In this document: in pieces, positions 1 to 7,319 of the stretch
How the letters are laid out: the number at the start of each line of letters is the position of its first letter
Numbering within the stretch: position 1 is the stretch's first letter
Origin: Croceibacterium_A sp966112795
Lineage (GTDB): Bacteria > Pseudomonadota > Alphaproteobacteria > Sphingomonadales > Sphingomonadaceae
Reading direction: 5' to 3'
NCBI GenBank assembly: GCA_966112795.1
Contig: CBHWED010000164.1
Location: 1 to 7,549 of the forward strand
DNA: 7,549 nucleotides
Translations under genes and position numbers: made by a program
Notes under the pieces: model-generated
What the model saw: the letters and a program-made list of their open reading frames with translations, nothing else
Told to the model about the DNA's origin: nothing
Database searches by the model: none

Positions 1-11
1 CTGGCTCTGCC

Positions 12-27
12 CCTTAGCGCCTTAGCG
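12..27. repeat. Short tandem repeat, 2 x CCTTAGCG
   Basis: Two perfect adjacent copies of the octamer CCTTAGCG lie in the non-coding DNA just beyond the stop codon of the MarR gene. On the minus strand this reads CGCTAAGGCGCTAAGG. My impression, from memory only, is that similar short GC-rich octamer repeats occur between genes in sphingomonads. The copy number here is only two, so this could be chance. The rest of 1-50 shows no gene start or clear terminator. Confidence 0.45.
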
Positions 28-50
28 TCTTCCCGTGAGAAACTCCGGCG

Positions 51-497
51 TTACCCCTCGTCGAGCGCCGCGATCGCCTTGTCGAGCAGCGCCAGCAGCA
101 CAGCGAGGTCCGCCGAGCCCAAGGCATCGCGGATCACGCTCTCTTCCGCCGCCACGGCCATGAACAGCGCCTGCATCGCCGCCTCGCCCTCGGGCGTGAC
201 CGTGACTTGGTTGCGCCGCCGGTCGCTGGTCGATCGGTCGCGTGCCGCGAGGCCCCTGGCCTCGAGCTGGTCGACGATCCCGACCAGCGCCGACTTGTTG
301 AGCCCTGCCCGGCCCGCCAGCGCCGATTGCGAGCTGCCCGGGTTCGCGGCGATCAGCGCCAGCACGGTCAGCGACCCGGTCGGCAGCCCGTAAGGCGCCG
401 AGACTGCGATCGAGCGCGCGGTCAGTGCGTTGCGCAGCAGCCGCACGCGCGGACCCACCGAACCCGCGAGGATGCCCCAGTCGAGCGTCTTGCCCAT
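51..497 (-). CDS. MarR-family winged-helix transcriptional regulator
   Basis: A 148-residue protein of typical MarR length. Residues 56-86 form the helix-turn-helix (SQSALAGRAGLNKSALVGIV...), and residues 92-104 form the diagnostic wing DRRRNQVTVTPEG. The flanking N- and C-terminal helices would form the dimer interface. MarR proteins are usually small-molecule-responsive repressors that bind short palindromes in divergent promoters. I chose the ATG at 497. The frame stays open up to a TTG at 548, but that start would place 17 extra residues inside the palindrome at 534-550 and does not resemble a MarR N-terminus. No clear Shine-Dalgarno is visible. The gene is divergent from the dioxygenase gene at 562, so autoregulation and control of that gene are likely by analogy. 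Family assignment is firm; the ligand is unknown. Confidence 0.92.
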   Translation of the reverse strand: MGKTLDWGILAGSVGPRVRLLRNALTARSIAVSAPYGLPTGSLTVLALIAANPGSSQSALAGRAGLNKSALVGIVDQLEARGLAARDRSTSDRRRNQVTVTPEGEAAMQALFMAVAAEESVIRDALGSADLAVLLALLDKAIAALDEG

Positions 498-526
498 CGC
501 CGCTGGCTCGCACCCGGCGGTTGGTT

Positions 527-555
527 TTGCAACAGTTGATCGGATCAACTACCTT
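527..555 (+). promoter_or_regulatory. Tentative sigma70-like promoter for the dioxygenase
   Basis: TTGCAA (527-532) and TACCTT (550-555) are separated by exactly 17 bp. The match to TTGACA/TATAAT is modest (4/6 and 3/6). If used, the transcript would begin almost at the ATG at 562, giving a leaderless or near-leaderless mRNA. That would explain why no Shine-Dalgarno is visible. The palindrome at 534-550 would then fill the spacer. This is a weak, context-driven call. Confidence 0.25.
534..550. promoter_or_regulatory. Perfect 17-bp palindrome, probable MarR operator
   Basis: AGTTGATC-G-GATCAACT is a perfect 8-1-8 inverted repeat in the 64-bp gap between the divergent MarR and dioxygenase start codons. 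An overlapping shorter inverted repeat CAAC-A-GTTG lies at 530-538. Size and symmetry fit MarR-family operators, which bind a dimer on one face of a palindrome of about 16-20 bp. It ends 11 nt before the dioxygenase ATG, so a bound repressor would block transcription of that gene. The structure is seen directly; the binding partner is inferred from position. Confidence 0.7.
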
Positions 556-561
556 CGCACG

Positions 562-1479
562 ATGGACGTTCGCCCGTTGCACCCGCTGTTCGCCGCCGAG
601 CTCGTCGGCGCCGACGTCGCCGTCGCGCCTTCGCCGGAGCTGGTCGAGACCGTCGAAGCAGCCATGGCCCGCTACGGCGTGCTGGTCGTGCGCGACGCCG
701 AGGTCACCGACGAGCAGCACAAGCGCTTTAGCCGCGCGTTCGGCCCGCTCGAGATCCCGAGCCGCGTTCCCGGCGCTGCGCGCCCGCGAGGCAGGCGCGT
801 GGTCGATCCGGACCTGTTCTACGCCGGCAACCTCGATAAGGACGGGGAAATCATCCCCTACGGCTCGGAAGGCTACAAGCTCGCCCAGGGCGCCGAGCGG
901 TTCCACACCGACAGCTCGTTCCACACCATGCCGACCAGGTGGTCGCTGCTGCTCGGCCACGAGACCCCGCCGCCCGAAGCCGGCGGCGACACCTGCTTCG
1001 CCGACGCCCGTGCGGCCTACGACGACCTGCCCGAGGCGACAAAGGCACGGATCGAGCACCTGATCGGCCAGCACGACTTCTGGGAAGGCCGCCGCCGCGC
1101 CGGGCTCAAGGGCGAGATCACGCCCGAGATGCGCCGGATCATCCCGTTCCCGCCAGTCGAGCACCCGCTCGTGCGCACGATGCCCTATGGGCGCAAGGCG
1201 CTCTACGTCGGCGGCCATTGCATCGGCGTCGTCGGGATGGACCCGGCCGAGGGCGCCGCGCTGGTCGAAGAGCTCTACGCACACGCCACGCAGGACAAGT
1301 ACGTCTTCCGCCACCACTGGCGCCCGCACGACCTCGTCATCTGGGACAACCGCTGCACGATGCACGCGGCAACGCCGCTGCTGTCGAACGCCCACCGCCG
1401 CGACATGCGCCGCACGACGATCAACGAGAGCGGTCCCGAGACGAGCGCCTACGAATGGATGGGGCTCGAGGCGGCCTAA
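562..1479 (+). CDS. TfdA/TauD-family Fe(II)/2-oxoglutarate-dependent dioxygenase
   Basis: A 305-residue cytoplasmic protein of the TauD/TfdA superfamily. These enzymes couple decarboxylation of 2-oxoglutarate to hydroxylation of a substrate, often releasing sulfite, a phenol or an aldehyde. The facial triad is visible: His115 and Asp117 in FHTDSSFH, and distal His268 in WDNRCTMHAA. Arg279 and Arg283 lie 11 and 15 residues after the distal His, the spacing of the cofactor- and substrate-binding arginines of TauD. Spacing of the triad and the WDNR...H context resemble TfdA (2,4-dichlorophenoxyacetate dioxygenase) and related aryloxyalkanoate enzymes, but many chromosomal homologues act on other or unknown compounds. 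The start is ATG 562. An in-frame ATG at 430 would add 44 residues overlapping the MarR gene and is unlikely. No Shine-Dalgarno is obvious. The divergent MarR gene suggests substrate-inducible control. Family is confident, substrate is not. Confidence 0.93.
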   Translation: MDVRPLHPLFAAELVGADVAVAPSPELVETVEAAMARYGVLVVRDAEVTDEQHKRFSRAFGPLEIPSRVPGAARPRGRRVVDPDLFYAGNLDKDGEIIPYGSEGYKLAQGAERFHTDSSFHTMPTRWSLLLGHETPPPEAGGDTCFADARAAYDDLPEATKARIEHLIGQHDFWEGRRRAGLKGEITPEMRRIIPFPPVEHPLVRTMPYGRKALYVGGHCIGVVGMDPAEGAALVEELYAHATQDKYVFRHHWRPHDLVIWDNRCTMHAATPLLSNAHRRDMRRTTINESGPETSAYEWMGLEAA

Positions 1480-1522
1480 ACCTCCACGTCCCCTCGAACG
1501 TCCGTCCCTTCCCGATCCTTCC

Positions 1523-1615
1523 CTCGTCATCCCCGCGAAAGCGGGGACCCCGCTTGTGCCTCCAGGCGCGGCGCCTGAGTGACAGCGGGACCCCCGCTTT
1601 CGCGGGGGCGACGAG
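1523..1615. repeat. REPIN-like element: inverted pair of GC-rich hairpins, likely bidirectional terminator
   Basis: Two 32-bp arms (1523-1554 and 1584-1615) are inverted copies of each other, matching at 28 of 32 positions. Each arm holds its own hairpin: a 7-bp stem TCCCCGC/GCGGGGA with a GAAA loop (1530-1547), and CCCCCGC/GCGGGGG with a TTTC loop (1591-1608). Between them is a further perfect palindrome, CAGGCGC-G-GCGCCTG (1563-1577). The CGTCATCCCCGCGAAAGCGGGG core belongs to a widespread class of proteobacterial extragenic palindromes. Two inverted REPs with a short spacer is the architecture called a REPIN, usually mobilised by RAYT transposases, none of which is in this window. It sits between two converging genes, where it probably ends both transcripts, although no strong T-tract follows. 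It is too regular to be chance. Confidence 0.8.
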
Positions 1616-1678
1616 TAAGGAATGGGGGCGGGGATCGGCCGAACGGGGAGAGCCTCGCCCGACTGGACGGCGCCCCGC

Positions 1679-3063
1679 CTAGCGCTCGTACGCCTTCGGC
1701 AGCGCCCCCTCGCCCGGCGTGCGATAGCGCTCGCGCAGCCGCGTCTGGTGGTTGTCGAGCGGCTGCTCGACGCCGTCGATGAACACCCTCAATGGCGCCG
1801 AGCTGACCTCGAGCGGGTCGCCGTCCCACAGCACCAGGTCGCCGTGCGCGCCGTCCCTGAGCACGCCCGCGGTGCCGCCCAAGCCGGCGATCTCGGCCGG
1901 GACCGAGCTGATCGCGGCGAACGCCTGGCCCCAGGTCAGCCCGGTCGCCCCGGGCAACCGGCCCAGCGCGACGAGGTTGCCCGCCTGCTGCGGGGCGTAG
2001 CGCGGCTGGTTGCTCGCAGCGAACCCGCCGATCGCGACCTTGACCCCGGCCTGGACCATGCGCCCGACGTTCGACTGGGTCGCGGCGAGCTCCTCGAACC
2101 GCGCGGGCAAGTCGGTCAGCGGTTCGGTGATCACGGGCACGCCAGCGGCGGCGATCTCGCGCGCGACCACCCAGCCCTCGGTCGCGCCGACCAGCACCAG
2201 CTTGAGCTTGGGAAACTCGTCGCGCAGCGCGAGCACCGCGAGGATGTCCGAAGCGCGGTAGACCTCGACGTAGAGCGGCTGCTCGCCCTCGACGACCGGG
2301 ATCAGCGCCGCGGCGTCGAACCGCGTGAGCAGCACGTCGCTGCCGCGATCGGCGGCGCTGCCGGCGAGCCGCGGATCGGTCGGCCTGAGATCGACCGGGA
2401 TGTCGTCGCCGGTATCGACCCGCCGCGGCGGAGTGCTCGCGGTGAGCGCCCCGCGCTCCTCGAAGGTCTTGGCCTCGCGCAGCGCGTTGCGGAACAGCGC
2501 GTGCGCCGCGACCCGGCTGCCGCCGGCGATCGCACCGCCGTCCTCGGCCAGCGTGACCACCTGGAACGCGCGCGGAAGCATGACCGCGTCCATGTCGGCG
2601 CCGAGATCGATCAGCGCGCCCTGCCCGGCGAAGATCGTGCCCCCGGGAACCCCTGCCACGCTTGCCCTCGTGACGCCGCCCGCGCGGCTGATCGCGACGT
2701 GCTGCGAGCGCGGGTTGATTGCCGGCGTGACGTCGAGCGCCGCCCCGAACGGCGAATCGTCGGCCCCGGTGTCGTTGCTCTCGTTGACTTCCTCGACGTC
2801 CCACAGCCCGAGGTCGGTCAGCGCGGCGAACAGGCCCGGCGTCACCCAGCGGCCGCGCCCGTCGATCGTCTCGATCCCGGCGGGCACCGCGACGTCGGCC
2901 CCGGCCGCGACGATCCGGCCGCCGCGGACAACGACGGTGCCGTTGGGGATCGGCTCGCTGCCGTCACCGAGCACCACGGTCGCGCCGGTGACGGCAAAAT
3001 CCTGCGCCGCCAGCGGCGTGGCGAACAGCGACGTCGCGGCGGCGGCGAGGAATGCGGCGAGCC

Positions 3064-3067
<4 letters not shown>
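1679..3067 (-). CDS. Secreted amidohydrolase paralogue lacking the metal-binding residues (probable pseudoenzyme)
   Basis: A 462-residue protein of the amidohydrolase superfamily (imidazolonepropionase/prolidase-like, COG1228 type). It begins with a Sec signal peptide (about residues 1-21, cleavage likely after LAA before QDF). The beta-sandwich halves (24-75 and about 405-435, including GDLVLWDGDPLEV) match its upstream neighbour closely. The active-site elements do not. Where the neighbour has DIHSHLG, this protein has AALTDLG, so Leu83 and Asp85 replace the HxH pair. The strand carrying the next His reads PLYVEVYRASD. The following strand reads VLVGATEG instead of AFHHAVES, and IHSDDENG is replaced by IGGFAAS. 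All zinc ligands therefore appear lost while the fold and length are kept, and there is no frameshift. The GTG start at 3067 overlaps the upstream stop as GTGA, implying translational coupling. It is last in the operon. A structural or regulatory partner role is inferred; an unrecognised chemistry is possible. Confidence 0.85.
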
Positions 3068-4416
<1,349 letters not shown>

Positions 4417-4417
4417 G

Positions 4418-6229
4418 CTACTTGACCCCGTGCATCCAGTGCTTGAGCGGGAACGACAGCAGGAACAGCAGCACGCCGAGCAGGATCGCGACGATCGCGA
4501 TCTGGGTGAACACGCCGACATAGGTGTGCAGGCTGACCTCGAGGTTGGTCACCTGTCCGCCCACCGTCTCGACGCTGGCGAACTGCGCGACGATGCCGGC
4601 GACATATTGCGCGCAGCTGATCGACAGGAACCACACGCCCATCATCAGGCCGACGATCCGCGCGATCGAGAGCTTGGTGATCATCGAAAGCCCGACCGGC
4701 GAGATGCACAATTCGGCGAGCGAGTGGATCAGGTAGAGCCCGGCGAGCCACCACAGCCCGACCTGGAAGTTGGAATCGGCGAAGCTCGCGCCCCACACCA
4801 GGAACAGGAAGCCGAGCCCGACGCCGACGAGGGCGATCGAGAACTTGACCGGGATCGAGGGTTCGAGCCCGCGCTTGGCGAGCGCGGTCCACAGCACGCT
4901 CATCAGCGGCGCGAGCAGCACGATGAACGCGGCGTTGAAGAATTGCGTCTGGCCCGCCGAAATCGTGAACCAGCCGAACACCGAGAGGTCGGTGTTGCGG
5001 TCGGCGAACAGCGTCAGCGACGAGCCGGCCTGCTCGAACAGCGTCCAGAACACGACGTTGAACACGATCAGCACCATCGCGGCGAGCATCATCTGGAACT
5101 CGACCTTGCTGCCCACGCGCAACGACCAGATCAGGATCACGGGGATGGCGATCAGGAAGGTGCCGAACAGCAATTTGCCCATCAGCGGCAGCGCGATCAG
5201 GTAGCCGATGAACCCCGACCCCTCGACCGGCGCGGGGGCGTTCATCAGATTGGTGAACAGGAAATAGATCACCGGCACCGCAGCGAGCGCGCAGATGAAG
5301 ATGATCATCGTGCGGTTGGGCACCCCGGCGGGCGGCTCGCCGTAGCGGTCGAGGCGGCCGCCATCGAACTGGATCAGGCTCCACGAGAACAGCATGCCGA
5401 TCGCCGCGAGCCCGAAGCCCGCCCACCAGCCCACCGCGGTGGCGAGGAACGGGCAGAGGATCTGCGAGAACAGCGAGCCGAGGTTGATACCCATGTAGAA
5501 GATGGTGAAGCCGGTGTCGCGCCGTCGGTCGCCTTGCGGATAGAGCTCGCCGACCATCGTCGAGATGTTCGGCTTGAAGAAGCCGTTGCCCATGGTGACC
5601 AGCGATAGCCCGATCAACAACACCATCGTGAAGAACACCGAGCGGTCGCCGCCCGGCTCGAACCCGCCCTTGGCGATCGTTCGGTCGACCGAGCCGTCGG
5701 CGGCGACGAGATCGACGCTGCCGTCCTCCTGGCCCTTGATCGCGAGCTGCGCGCCCTGATCGACGATATATTGCTGCTCGGCGGCGTCGACCACGACTTC
5801 GTAGCGCTGCCCGTCGATCATCGCGTAGGGCTTGGCCTGCTCGCCGAGGCCGGCGCCGAGGCTGAGCGTCAGATAGCCGAGCGACATGATGATCGCGCCG
5901 AACTTCACCGAGCGCTTGGCGCCGAGATAGCGGTCGGCGAGCAGGCCGCCGAACAGCGGCGTCAGGTAGACGAGCGAGGTGAAGGCGCCGTAGAGGCCGC
6001 CCGCCTTGACGTCGCTGAGCAGGAAGTGGTCCGTCAGGAACAGGACCAGCAGCGCCCGCATGCCGTAGTAGCCGAACCGCTCCCACATCTCGGTGGTGAA
6101 CAGCCGGGCGAGTTGGCGCGGATGGCCGAACCACTGGTCGCCGCTCGAGGGACCAGGATGGATGGTGGTCGCGTCAACCGGAACGGCGCCGGGTACGGCG
6201 CTCGCGTCGTCGATTGGAGGATTGGTCAT
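4418..6229 (-). CDS. POT/PTR-family proton-coupled oligopeptide transporter
   Basis: A 603-residue inner-membrane protein of the major facilitator superfamily, POT (PTR2) branch, which imports di- and tripeptides with protons. The signature ExxERFxYYG is present at residues 47-56 (EMWERFGYYG). FFKPNIS with Lys219 and FYMGINLGSLFS (244-255) form the second PTR signature region. FWTLFEQAGSSL (394-405) carries Glu399, and LAELCISPVGLS holds Glu506; equivalent residues bind protons or peptide in studied homologues. At 603 residues it is longer than typical bacterial POTs of about 450-520. Much of the excess is a hydrophilic insertion at about 131-197 between helices 3 and 4, predicted periplasmic, plus a polar N-terminal tail of about 40 residues. 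The start is ATG 6229 with a weak, distant GGGGAG upstream. It is first gene of the operon with the two amidohydrolases. Substrate could be ordinary dipeptides or modified peptides. Confidence 0.94.
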   Translation of the reverse strand: MTNPPIDDASAVPGAVPVDATTIHPGPSSGDQWFGHPRQLARLFTTEMWERFGYYGMRALLVLFLTDHFLLSDVKAGGLYGAFTSLVYLTPLFGGLLADRYLGAKRSVKFGAIIMSLGYLTLSLGAGLGEQAKPYAMIDGQRYEVVVDAAEQQYIVDQGAQLAIKGQEDGSVDLVAADGSVDRTIAKGGFEPGGDRSVFFTMVLLIGLSLVTMGNGFFKPNISTMVGELYPQGDRRRDTGFTIFYMGINLGSLFSQILCPFLATAVGWWAGFGLAAIGMLFSWSLIQFDGGRLDRYGEPPAGVPNRTMIIFICALAAVPVIYFLFTNLMNAPAPVEGSGFIGYLIALPLMGKLLFGTFLIAIPVILIWSLRVGSKVEFQMMLAAMVLIVFNVVFWTLFEQAGSSLTLFADRNTDLSVFGWFTISAGQTQFFNAAFIVLLAPLMSVLWTALAKRGLEPSIPVKFSIALVGVGLGFLFLVWGASFADSNFQVGLWWLAGLYLIHSLAELCISPVGLSMITKLSIARIVGLMMGVWFLSISCAQYVAGIVAQFASVETVGGQVTNLEVSLHTYVGVFTQIAIVAILLGVLLFLLSFPLKHWMHGVK

Positions 6230-6264
6230 GGCGCCGGAAGGCTCCCCGTGGTCGTTCTTGCAGG

Positions 6265-6281
6265 TGGCCGGTGACCGGCCA
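6265..6281. promoter_or_regulatory. Perfect 17-bp palindrome in the divergent promoter region
   Basis: TGGCCGGT-G-ACCGGCCA is a perfect 8-1-8 inverted repeat, 35 bp upstream of the transporter start codon and 124 bp upstream of the GntR start codon. The position suits an operator for the transporter operon; the divergent GntR protein is the obvious candidate binder. GC-rich palindromes are commoner by chance in GC-rich DNA, so function is inferred. In the rest of 6230-6405 I see no convincing sigma70 promoter for the operon. Confidence 0.45.
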
Positions 6282-6384
6282 GATGGATGCAGGCGAAACT
6301 AGCGGGCTTTTGCCGCGGGGAAAGCGGATTGTGACGCCGGCGTGAAACACTTCGCTTGCTACCGGCTCTTGACCCGCCCCGCTG

Positions 6385-6390
6385 TATTAT
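6385..6390 (+). promoter_or_regulatory. Tentative -10 element of the GntR gene
   Basis: TATTAT is the only AT-rich hexamer in this stretch and lies 15 nt before the ATG at 6406. A TTGACC (6369-6374) stands only 10 bp upstream, too close to serve as its -35 box, and nothing good lies 17 bp upstream. A transcript from here would have a leader of only about 9 nt. A direct repeat GCACTG-AA-GCACTG (6392-6405) fills the gap to the start codon. Confidence 0.3.
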
Positions 6391-6405
6391 GGCACTGAAG
6401 CACTG

Positions 6406-6744
6406 ATGAGCGACAACCGGCCCGTGTACCTGCGCCTGCGCGACGAGATCGCCGCGGCGATCATCGAGGGGCGGTACGCGGAAGGGGACATGCTTCCCTC
6501 GGTGCGCGCGTTCGCTGCCGAGCAGGGTGCCAACCCGCTGACCGTCGCCAAGGCCTACCAGCAATTCCAGGCCGACGGGCTGATCCGCGTCCAGCGCGGC
6601 GTCGGCATGTTCGTCGGCGAAGGCGCGGCCGACAAGCTGCGCGCCGCCGAGCGCACCACGTTCCTCGAGCACGAGTGGCCGCAGATCCGCGAGCGCATGG
6701 CCCGGCTCGGCATCGCGCCCGCCGACGTGCTCGACGAAGCCTGA
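6406..6744 (+). CDS. Small GntR-family (YtrA-like) transcriptional regulator
   Basis: A 112-residue protein with the GntR winged helix at about residues 6-71. The core includes MLPSVRAFAAEQGANPLTVA and the wing VQRGVGMFV, all close to the family consensus. The remaining roughly 40 residues are helical and too short for a FadR- or HutC-type ligand domain. That places it with the YtrA subfamily, whose short C-terminus mainly dimerises and whose members often control ABC transporter operons. No ABC transporter lies next to it here. Its divergent neighbour is the POT/amidohydrolase operon, which makes that operon a candidate target. The start is ATG 6406, with no strong Shine-Dalgarno. The subfamily is fairly sure; the target is inferred from position alone. 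Confidence 0.9.
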   Translation: MSDNRPVYLRLRDEIAAAIIEGRYAEGDMLPSVRAFAAEQGANPLTVAKAYQQFQADGLIRVQRGVGMFVGEGAADKLRAAERTTFLEHEWPQIRERMARLGIAPADVLDEA

Positions 6745-6745
6745 C

Positions 6746-6769
6746 GTTCGCCACGCAAGCGGGGCGAAC
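6746..6769 (+). terminator. Weak hairpin just after the GntR gene
   Basis: GTTCGCC (6746-6752) and GGCGAAC (6763-6769) form a perfect 7-bp stem with a 10-nt loop, starting 2 nt after the stop codon. No T-tract follows; the sequence downstream is A-rich instead (CGAAAAAT). It could attenuate or stabilise the transcript, but it is not a textbook intrinsic terminator, so read-through into ihfB is possible. Confidence 0.3.
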
Positions 6770-6780
6770 CGGCGAAAAAT

Positions 6781-6794
6781 CCAACATTTGTTGG
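6781..6794. promoter_or_regulatory. 14-bp palindrome upstream of ihfB
   Basis: CCAACA-TT-TGTTGG is a perfect 6-2-6 inverted repeat with an AT-rich centre, in the gap between the GntR gene and ihfB. It stands out as AT-rich in GC-rich surroundings. Just downstream, TTGCGC (6804-6809) and CAGATT (6827-6832) are 17 bp apart and could be a weak promoter for ihfB, which would place this palindrome immediately upstream of the -35 box. Function is inferred only. Confidence 0.3.
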
Positions 6795-6909
6795 TCCACC
6801 CGATTGCGCGGGCGCAGCCACTCTGCCAGATTGTGTCCGAGGAGGTAGCCGTTGCCGCTATCGGGACGGCCCGCAAAGCCACGCCTTAACCGGCGGGGAA
6901 AGGGGTGCG

Positions 6910-7191
6910 ATGATACGATCCGAACTCCTGCAAGCGCTCGCTGCCGACAATCCGGACCTTCGGCCCGAGGAAATCGAGCAGGTCGTCGACATCTTCTTCG
7001 ACGAGATCGCCGCGCGCCTGGCCGAAGGCGGCCGGGTCGAGCTGCGCGGCTTCGGCACGTTCTCGACACGGCTGCGCGACGCGCGCACCGGGCGCAACCC
7101 GCGCACCGGCGCGCCGGTCGACGTGCCGTCGAAGCGCGTGCCCTACTTCAAGCCCGGCAAGGAGATGCGCGAGCGGCTCAACACCGTGTGA
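6910..7191 (+). CDS. ihfB: Integration host factor subunit beta
   Basis: A 93-residue DNA-bending protein of the HU/IHF family. IHF is a heterodimer of alpha and beta subunits that bends DNA sharply at specific sites in the nucleoid, affecting promoters, recombination and replication. The beta-arm motif ARTGRNPRTG is present, with Pro64 at the intercalating position, followed by VPYFKPGKEMRERLN, the typical C-terminus. RVELRGFGTFSTR (42-54) is the family core. The length matches IHF beta (about 92-100 residues). The arm and N-terminus favour IhfB over IhfA or HU, although paralogues in this family are alike. The start is ATG 6910, supported by GGAAAGGGG about 5 nt upstream. No other usual start codon lies in frame nearby. 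It is followed by a strong terminator and lies downstream of the GntR gene in the same direction, 165 bp away. Confidence 0.95.
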   Translation: MIRSELLQALAADNPDLRPEEIEQVVDIFFDEIAARLAEGGRVELRGFGTFSTRLRDARTGRNPRTGAPVDVPSKRVPYFKPGKEMRERLNTV

Positions 7192-7213
7192 GCATGATGT
7201 CCGGCTGAACGCG

Positions 7214-7247
7214 AAACGGCCCGCCGATCTGCGGGCCGTTTTCGTTT
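7214..7247 (+). terminator. Rho-independent terminator of ihfB
   Basis: AAACGGCCCGC (7214-7224) pairs perfectly with GCGGGCCGTTT (7231-7241) around the 6-nt loop CGATCT, and T-rich sequence continues to 7247 (TTTTCGTTT). It begins 22 nt after the ihfB stop codon. Strong stem, A-tract before and T-tract after are the textbook arrangement. Confidence 0.9.
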
Positions 7248-7271
7248 GGGCACTGCGGCACCGGCCCAAAG

Positions 7272-7307
7272 AGAAGGGGCGCGGATCCTGCGATCCGCGC
7301 CCCTTCT
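7272..7307. terminator. Long hairpin terminator between converging genes, mainly for the minus-strand receptor gene
   Basis: A perfect 16-bp stem, AGAAGGGGCGCGGATC (7272-7287) with GATCCGCGCCCCTTCT (7292-7307), encloses the 4-nt loop CTGC. It begins 12 bp beyond the receptor stop codon in the minus direction. On the minus strand it is followed by a short T-run (CTTT), and on the plus strand by TTGTT, so it can act on transcripts from both sides and back up the ihfB terminator. Confidence 0.85.
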
Positions 7308-7319
7308 TGTTCGCTGCGA

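Noticed and set aside
430..561. Upstream in-frame extension of the dioxygenase from ATG 430
   Set aside because: It would overlap the divergent MarR gene and the palindromic operator, and the 44 extra residues do not look like a family N-terminus.
22..1530. 502-codon open frame on the plus strand covering the MarR and dioxygenase genes
   Set aside because: It is antisense to the MarR gene and out of frame with the dioxygenase, and its Arg/Gly/Ala-rich translation has no recognisable domain. Long spurious frames are expected in GC-rich DNA.
6369..6390. TTGACC / TATTAT as a complete sigma70 promoter for the GntR gene
   Set aside because: The spacing is 10 bp, far short of the 16-18 bp needed. 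Only the TATTAT is retained as a tentative -10 element.
6852..7208. 118-codon frame from TTG 6852 behind a strong Shine-Dalgarno
   Set aside because: Nearly all of it overlaps ihfB in another frame and the translation is an Arg/Ala-rich shadow. The motif is kept as a finding, not as a gene.
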